Positions 5,609 to 5,994 of a stretch of DNA of 5,994 nt are shown here, piece after piece. A program made the translations under genes and the position numbers. This stretch comes from Gammaproteobacteria bacterium. GTDB lineage: Bacteria > Pseudomonadota > Gammaproteobacteria > Arenicellales > Arenicellaceae. The stretch covers positions 1-5,994 of the forward strand of contig DNHK01000244.1 of assembly GCA_003485905.1 (NCBI GenBank), given 5' to 3'. The notes below the pieces were generated by a model, which saw nothing but the letters and a program-made list of their open reading frames with translations, searched no databases and was not told the DNA's origin. Numbering within the stretch: position 1 is the stretch's first letter; every line of letters starts with the position of its first letter.

Positions 5609-5994
5609 ATGGGAGCTTTTAGTGAAAGACATCTGGGTCCACGTGACGAAGACGTTCAAACCATGCTCGATGCCTTGGGTTACAAAACCCTGGACGATCT
5701 AACTCAGGCGGTAGTTCCCAAAAGCATTCTGGACAACTCTGAACTGAACCTCGGCCCAGCCGCCTCGGAGCACCAAGCACTAGCCGAACTAAAAGCGCTT
5801 GTCAGCCAAAACTTGGTACTAAAAAGTCTCATCGGACAGGGCTATTCCAATACGCTAGTACCGGCAGTTATCCAACGCAATGTGTTCGAAAACCCAGCCT
5901 GGTATACCGCCTACACACCATACCAACCGGAGATTTCACAGGGTAGATTAGAAGTGCTCTTCTACTACCAAACCATGGTCACCGAACTTACCGG
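5609..5994 (+). CDS. gcvP: Glycine dehydrogenase (decarboxylating), P-protein, N-terminal part
   Basis: The first 128 codons of gcvP are present, and the gene runs off the window. P-protein is the PLP-dependent decarboxylase that takes glycine, releases CO2 and loads the aminomethyl group onto the lipoyl arm of H-protein. The N-terminus shows the family landmarks: FSERHLGP (4-11), IGQGYSNT (about 83-90) and [19 protein letters not shown] (about 105-123), followed by [16 protein letters not shown]. The PLP lysine is beyond the window. The ATG lies two bases after the gcvT stop, with GGGGAAA (5597-5603) as a good Shine-Dalgarno sequence inside the gcvT end, so translation is probably coupled. 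Full-length relatives have about 950 residues. gcvH does not lie between gcvT and gcvP. Confidence 0.97.
   Translation, partial: MGAFSERHLGPRDEDVQTMLDALGYKTLDDLTQAVVPKSILDNSELNLGPAASEHQALAELKALVSQNLVLKSLIGQGYSNTLVPAVIQRNVFENPAWYTAYTPYQPEISQGRLEVLFYYQTMVTELT

Noticed and set aside
5230..5659. Small open frames on both strands at the end of gcvT
   Set aside because: They overlap the conserved C-terminal domain of GcvT and the start of gcvP, and do not look like proteins of their own.

Overview
The window looks like chromosome of a Gram-negative gammaproteobacterium of moderate GC content. The evidence is an LpxO-type lipid A hydroxylase, a GcvT resembling the Escherichia coli protein, and a tandem glycine riboswitch ahead of a gcvT-gcvP operon. 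A marine or free-living lineage is plausible but cannot be shown from the sequence. No insertion sequence, prophage, CRISPR array, tRNA or rRNA was seen. Most of the window is ordinary metabolic and envelope gene content, and the unusual signals are in the non-coding DNA between lpxO and gcvT.

Left part (1-2608): the last 42 codons of an unidentified rightward gene end three bases from the end of a leftward gene for a small PPOX-fold (split-barrel flavin/F420-type) protein of the Rv2061 family. Leftward genes for a glycerophosphodiester phosphodiesterase and a PLP-dependent D-cysteine desulfhydrase/ACC deaminase-like enzyme lie next to it. These last two are 72 bases apart and may share a transcript. 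The PPOX gene has its own plausible promoter at the end of the phosphodiesterase gene. The phosphodiesterase has Tyr where the family's second metal-binding Asp is expected.

Middle (2609-4082): a 134-base divergent gap leads to lpxO on the + strand, which adds a 2-hydroxyl group to a lipid A acyl chain. After lpxO comes a 434-base gap without a protein gene. Close to lpxO it holds a strong intrinsic terminator that works only for leftward transcription. A good leftward promoter match sits directly in front of it, although no leftward gene lies upstream. The rest of the gap is AT-rich.

Right part (4071-5994): a promoter -10 box is placed so that transcription would start at the first paired base of a tandem glycine riboswitch. 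Two aptamers are joined by a visible kink-turn/P0 helix. They control gcvT (aminomethyltransferase) followed two bases later by gcvP (glycine decarboxylase, cut by the window end). gcvH is not between them. The riboswitch would match expression of the glycine cleavage system to glycine supply. The start codon of gcvT is ambiguous in an interesting way: an in-frame GTG just after aptamer 2 has a Shine-Dalgarno-like sequence built from the aptamer's own closing stem.
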